Positions 5,303 to 9,524 of a stretch of 9,524 nucleotides of DNA are shown in pieces (within the stretch, counting starts at the first letter, position 1; each line of letters starts with the position of its first letter). The DNA lies in assembly GCA_964292325.1 (NCBI GenBank), contig CAXYVG010000122.1, positions 1 through 9,524 on the forward strand. Reading direction: 5' to 3'. The notes beneath the pieces were generated by a model, which made no database searches, was not told the DNA's origin, and saw only the letters and a list, made by a program, of their open reading frames with translations. The stretch is from CTSoil-075 sp964292325 (GTDB taxonomy: Bacteria; Bacillota; Negativicutes; DSM-13327). The translations under genes were made by a program, and so were the position numbers.

Positions 5303-8300
5303 ATGGGGAGTACATTTCGAGTAGGAATTGATGTTGGTTCTACTACCATAAAAATAGTAATTCTTGATGAAGGTAATAGCATTGTTTTTCAGCAATATAA
5401 GAGGCATTTTTCCAATATTATCTCAACCTTTAAGACCATGATTGATACAGTACACGTGGCAATGCCGAAAAAGTTATTAACGGTGATGTTTACTGGATCA
5501 GGTGGTATTGGACTTTCTAAGTGCATGGACGTTTCCTTTGTTCAGGAAGTGGTTGCTTGCACGCAGGCAGTGAGAGAAATCATACCCCATGCAGATACGG
5601 TTATTGAGCTTGGTGGTGAAGATGCCAAGATTACTTATTTTGGCGATGTCGTGGAGCAGCGCATGAATGGTGTTTGTGCTGGCGGTACGGGAGCGTTCAT
5701 TGATCATATGGCTACTTTGTTGAATACGGATGCGGCAGGGCTCAATGAATTAGCGAAACAGTATCGAGCTATTTATCCGATTGCTTCTCGATGCGGGGTA
5801 TTTGCTAAAACCGATATCCAGGCACTGATGAATGAAGGCGTTTGCAGGGAAGATATTGCAGCATCCGTTTTGCAGGCTGTAGTCAATCAGACGATTGGTA
5901 GTTTGGCACAAGGCAGACCCATTCGGGGCAAAGTTGCTTTGCTCGGCGGACCGTTATATTTTCTGTCTGAATTACGTCAACGCTTTATTGAGACTTTGGG
6001 TTTAGAGCCGGATCAGGTCATCAGTCCAGAAAGTTCGCCGTATTTTGTTGCTATCGGTGCGGCACTGTCCTCCAATGCAAAACCAATCTTATCGGAATAT
6101 TTATATGAGCGGACTCCCACAAGCTATGCATTACATACCGCTGATGTTGGCGAAGAACAGACTATGCCGTTATTTGCGAATGAAGCAGAAGTTCAGCGGT
6201 TTCGATCTCGCCATCAAGAGCATGCTGTACCGAGGCAGGAATTGTCCAGTTATACAGGGGTAGCGTATCTAGGAATCGATGCCGGTTCCACTACGACCAA
6301 ACTGGCACTGATTGGTGCGGATGGTAGTTTGCTACATTCTTATTATGGCAGTAATCGTGGCAAGCCTTTAGAAACCGTAATTGAGGCTTTAAAGCAGTTA
6401 TATGAAGTGCTACCGCTGGGCGTTCAGATTGCCGGCTCTGCTGTTACGGGTTACGGGGAAAGGCTAATTCAGGCTGCTCTGCAGATCGATATTGGCGAAG
6501 TAGAAACGGTAGCTCACCTAAAGGCCGCCAATTACTTCTTGCCAGGTGTTACCTTTGTTCTAGATATCGGTGGTCAGGACATGAAAAGCTTTTTTGTTCG
6601 GGACGGTGTGATTGACTCCATTATACTAAATGAAGCTTGCTCAGCGGGCTGCGGTTCTTTTATTGAAACGTTTGCAGAGTCGTTGGGGACGACTACACGT
6701 GAATTTTCACTACTAGCTCTTGAAGCTCCGCATCCGGTGGATCTTGGAACTCGCTGCACCGTGTTCATGAATTCAAAAGTCAAGCAGGCACAAAAGGAAG
6801 GGGCAAGTATTGGGGAGATTTCGGCTGGGCTAGCAATAGCGGTGGTAAAAAACGCTCTGTTTAAGATGATTCGTTTAAAAAACACCGAGGAGCTTGGCGA
6901 AAAGATTGTCGTTCAAGGGGGAACCTTTTATAATGATGCCGTCCTGCGTGCGATGGAAATGATCCTCGGCCGTGAAGTGGTGCGTCCCGATATTGCTGGA
7001 ATCATGGGGGCTTATGGTGCTGCTTTGCTAGCAAAGGAACGCTGCCAGAACCAGGTGCAATCGACTTTACTCACTAGGGCGGAACTTATCGGATTTACCG
7101 CTGAGATAAACACTCGTCGCTGCAGTTTATGTGGCAATCATTGTCTGATTACGGTTCAACGTTTTTCAAATGGAAAAGAGTACTATGCCGGCAATCGTTG
7201 TGAACGGGGAGCTGGTCAGGAGAAAAATGGCTGCGAAGTTCCTAGTCTTTATGAGTTTAAATACAAACGCCTCTTCCAGTATATTCCTCTTGATGGAATG
7301 GCACCACGCGGGACGGTGGGAATACCTAGAGTACTGAATATGTATGAGGATTATCCATTTTGGTTTACTTTTTTTACTACACTTGGTTATCGCGTTGTTT
7401 TATCTGGAAAATCTTCTCGCAAACTATACGAAATGGGGCTAGAAACGATACCGTCTGAAACGGTTTGTTATCCGGCTAAACTAGTACACGGACATATTGC
7501 CGATTTGATCAACAAAGGCGTAAAGAAGATTTTTTATCCTTCGATTCTCTATAATGCCAGTCCAAATCATGCGACTGACAAGTGTTATAATTGCCCAATC
7601 GTGACTTCATACCCAGAGAATATTGCTGCCAATATGGAAGCATTAGAAAGTGGTGACGTTACGTTCTGGCATCCGTTTTTGCCGATCGATAATCCGGTTC
7701 GGTTAGCCAAGAGACTCAGCCAGGAGCTTGCTAGCGAAAACCTTTCGAAACGGGAAATTAGCTCGGCCCTAGAGAAAGCATATGCCGAGCAAGCTGCTTA
7801 TAAGGCCGATGTCCGGCAAAAAGGGGAAGAGGTGATCCAGTATATTAGGGAAAATCAGGGGCAAGGGATTGTTCTGGCAGGAAGGCCATATCACATTGAC
7901 CCAGAAATTAACCATGGTTTGCCCGATTTGATTCGGTCTTTTGGATTGGCTGTATTATCAGAGGATGCTGTGCAGCATATGAAGGGTGCTTTATGGCCAC
8001 TACGCGTTGTGGATCAATGGTCGTATCATTCCCTACTTTACAAAGCGGCTGATGTTGTAGCAAATCTTCAGCATCCGGAGCTCGAGTTAATTCAGTTAAA
8101 TTCCTTTGGTTGCGGGCTAGATGCGGTGAGCATTGACCAGGTGAAGGAAATACTAGACTCGTACCAGAAAATACACACCGTCATAAAACTAGATGAGATC
8201 AATAGTCTGGGGGCAGCACGTATTCGCGTGAGGTCATTATTGGCTACCCTGCAGGAAAAGAAGTTGTTGTCGGTAAAAAGACAGGTGGAGATCCCTGTAA

Positions 8301-9524
8301 GAAGCAATAAAGTGGTCTTTACCACTGATATGAAAAAGACTCATACGATTTTGGCACCGCAAATGTCTCCGGTCCATTTTCAGTTTGTACAAACCAGTTT
8401 GCAAAAAGCCGGGTATCAACTGATTATTCCTACGGTACCAGATAAATTGGCAGTGGAAGAGGGACTAAAATACGTCCATAATGATGCATGCTACCCTGCT
8501 ATTCTTGTGATCGGGCAACTGGTCAGTGCCCTAAAATCTGGGGAGTTTGATCTAGGGAATACTTCTATTATGATGGCGCAGACTGGGGGCGGTTGCCGGG
8601 CTAGCAATTATACTGCAATGCTGCGCAAGGCACTACAAGATATCGGTATGGCCCACATCCCCATAGTATCTTTATGGGGCGAAAAATCACCAGGGTTTTC
8701 TCTGACGTTACCTCTTTTCAATGATCTGATCATGGGCATACTTTATGGAGATCTTTTGATGCGCGTGGTACAACGGGTGCGGCCGTATGAGAAGGTAGCA
8801 GGCTCAACAGACGCACTGTATGATCATTGGGTAACGCAGTGCCAGCAAACTTTGCGTACTGGGAATCGGCAAAACTTCAAGAAAAATGTATATGAAATTG
8901 TCCGAGATTTTGATTGTCTGCCAATTTATGATACCTTGGTTAAAACAAGAGTTGGTATTGTTGGCGAGATTTTAGTCAAACATCACCCTGTAGCCAATAA
9001 AGATATTGTAAAACTACTGGAGATAGAGCAAGCTGAGGTTATTGTGCCAGATATAATGAATTTTTTCTTATACACTGCGTACGACCGAATTGTAGATTAT
9101 GACCTACTCGCAGGAACTCTTAGTAATAAGGTAAAGGCCGAGATTTTTAGCAAAATACTTGAATTTTACCGTAGTGACATGAAGAGAGCTCTTTCCGAGA
9201 GCAAACGATTTGAGGCACCTCACTCCATAAAAGAACTGGCTGCTATGGCCCGAAGGCATTTATCTTTGGGGAATATGACCGGGGAAGGTTGGCTATTGAT
9301 CGGGGAAATCGTAGCACTATTACAGAGCGGAATTAAAAATATTGTATGTGTACAGCCCTTTGGTTGTCTACCAAATCACATTATTGCAAAGGGAATGTTC
9401 AAAGAGTTACGGAAGCATTACAGGGGAGCCAATATTATTTCATTGGATTATGATTCGGCTACTAGTGAGGTCAATCAATTGAACCGCATTAAGTTGATGT
9501 TGTCTGTTGAAGGAGAAAGGAAGA
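5303..9524 (+). CDS. Giant 2-hydroxyacyl-CoA dehydratase activase-like protein, tandem ATPase domains fused to dehydratase-like domains (3' end cut by window)
   Basis: The frame is open from ATG 5303 (GGGGG six bases upstream) to the window edge: 1407 codons and no stop. The visible end (NQLNRIKLML) resembles the usual C-terminus of this roughly 1400-residue family, so only a few codons are probably missing. Domain 1 (about 5-256) is an HgdC/BadF-type ATPase with GIDVGSTTIK (8-17), Cys125 (CAGGTGAF) and Cys164 (RCGVF). Domain 2 (about 321-580) repeats this with GIDAGSTTTK (324-333), Cys446 (CSAGCGSF) and Cys485 (RCTVF). A Cys-rich linker follows (Cys607, 610, 614, 633, 644). Next is a DUF2229-like domain (about 672-890, with Cys722, 761, 764), and then a region related to 2-hydroxyacyl-CoA dehydratase subunits (QTGGGCRASNY at 1093-1103, QPFGCLPNH near 1351-1359). 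Activases of this kind use ATP and a [4Fe-4S] cluster to fire low-potential electrons into a dehydratase. The partner and substrate here are unknown. It is probably cytoplasmic and repressed by the adjacent MarR. Confidence 0.9.
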   Translation, partial: MGSTFRVGIDVGSTTIKIVILDEGNSIVFQQYKRHFSNIISTFKTMIDTVHVAMPKKLLTVMFTGSGGIGLSKCMDVSFVQEVVACTQAVREIIPHADTVIELGGEDAKITYFGDVVEQRMNGVCAGGTGAFIDHMATLLNTDAAGLNELAKQYRAIYPIASRCGVFAKTDIQALMNEGVCREDIAASVLQAVVNQTIGSLAQGRPIRGKVALLGGPLYFLSELRQRFIETLGLEPDQVISPESSPYFVAIGAALSSNAKPILSEYLYERTPTSYALHTADVGEEQTMPLFANEAEVQRFRSRHQEHAVPRQELSSYTGVAYLGIDAGSTTTKLALIGADGSLLHSYYGSNRGKPLETVIEALKQLYEVLPLGVQIAGSAVTGYGERLIQAALQIDIGEVETVAHLKAANYFLPGVTFVLDIGGQDMKSFFVRDGVIDSIILNEACSAGCGSFIETFAESLGTTTREFSLLALEAPHPVDLGTRCTVFMNSKVKQAQKEGASIGEISAGLAIAVVKNALFKMIRLKNTEELGEKIVVQGGTFYNDAVLRAMEMILGREVVRPDIAGIMGAYGAALLAKERCQNQVQSTLLTRAELIGFTAEINTRRCSLCGNHCLITVQRFSNGKEYYAGNRCERGAGQEKNGCEVPSLYEFKYKRLFQYIPLDGMAPRGTVGIPRVLNMYEDYPFWFTFFTTLGYRVVLSGKSSRKLYEMGLETIPSETVCYPAKLVHGHIADLINKGVKKIFYPSILYNASPNHATDKCYNCPIVTSYPENIAANMEALESGDVTFWHPFLPIDNPVRLAKRLSQELASENLSKREISSALEKAYAEQAAYKADVRQKGEEVIQYIRENQGQGIVLAGRPYHIDPEINHGLPDLIRSFGLAVLSEDAVQHMKGALWPLRVVDQWSYHSLLYKAADVVANLQHPELELIQLNSFGCGLDAVSIDQVKEILDSYQKIHTVIKLDEINSLGAARIRVRSLLATLQEKKLLSVKRQVEIPVRSNKVVFTTDMKKTHTILAPQMSPVHFQFVQTSLQKAGYQLIIPTVPDKLAVEEGLKYVHNDACYPAILVIGQLVSALKSGEFDLGNTSIMMAQTGGGCRASNYTAMLRKALQDIGMAHIPIVSLWGEKSPGFSLTLPLFNDLIMGILYGDLLMRVVQRVRPYEKVAGSTDALYDHWVTQCQQTLRTGNRQNFKKNVYEIVRDFDCLPIYDTLVKTRVGIVGEILVKHHPVANKDIVKLLEIEQAEVIVPDIMNFFLYTAYDRIVDYDLLAGTLSNKVKAEIFSKILEFYRSDMKRALSESKRFEAPHSIKELAAMARRHLSLGNMTGEGWLLIGEIVALLQSGIKNIVCVQPFGCLPNHIIAKGMFKELRKHYRGANIISLDYDSATSEVNQLNRIKLMLSVEGERK

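Overview
The window looks like chromosomal DNA from an anaerobic, low-to-moderate G+C Firmicute. A member of the Negativicutes (Sporomusa/Pelosinus-like) is my best guess. This rests on the gene types: a giant 2-hydroxyacyl-CoA dehydratase activase-like protein, a MarR regulator, a Cache-HAMP-GGDEF protein, strong GGAGG-type ribosome sites and sigma-A-like promoters. It is an inference from gene content; no rRNA or other marker is present.

Layout. Bases 1-140 hold no gene I can call. A strong hairpin at 141-185 separates whatever lies upstream from a leftward gene (198-1484). That gene encodes an exported SGNH/GDSL hydrolase with fibronectin-III-like domains in front of the catalytic domain. 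A divergent intergenic region (1485-1719) contains a palindromic -10-like element. To its right lies a rightward two-gene unit. It holds a membrane-bound Cache-HAMP-GGDEF diguanylate cyclase (1720-3339) and, 54 bases later with no terminator between, a secreted beta-rich protein of unknown function (3394-4458). A 13-bp terminator hairpin (4609-4646) closes this unit.

The right half is a regulator-target module. A well-formed sigma-A promoter (TTGACT-17-TAATAT) drives a small MarR-family repressor gene (4766-5191). This is followed by a very large gene that starts at 5303 and is still open at the window edge (1407 codons seen). Its product fuses two HgdC/BadF-type ATPase domains, a Cys-rich linker, a DUF2229-like domain and a 2-hydroxyacyl-CoA dehydratase-like C-terminal region. 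The two ATPase domains each carry a pair of cysteines exactly 39 residues apart. This suggests that a single chain forms the cluster-bridged dimer normally made by two activase subunits.

The most useful new observation is regulatory. A 15-bp palindrome (GTTGTCAATGACAAC, 4736-4750) sits between the marR promoter and start codon. A 13/15 copy (5234-5248) sits 54 bases before the activase start. This predicts that the MarR protein represses both its own gene and the activase gene. No inducer or substrate can be read from the sequence. I saw no RNA genes, CRISPR arrays, insertion sequences or phage genes.
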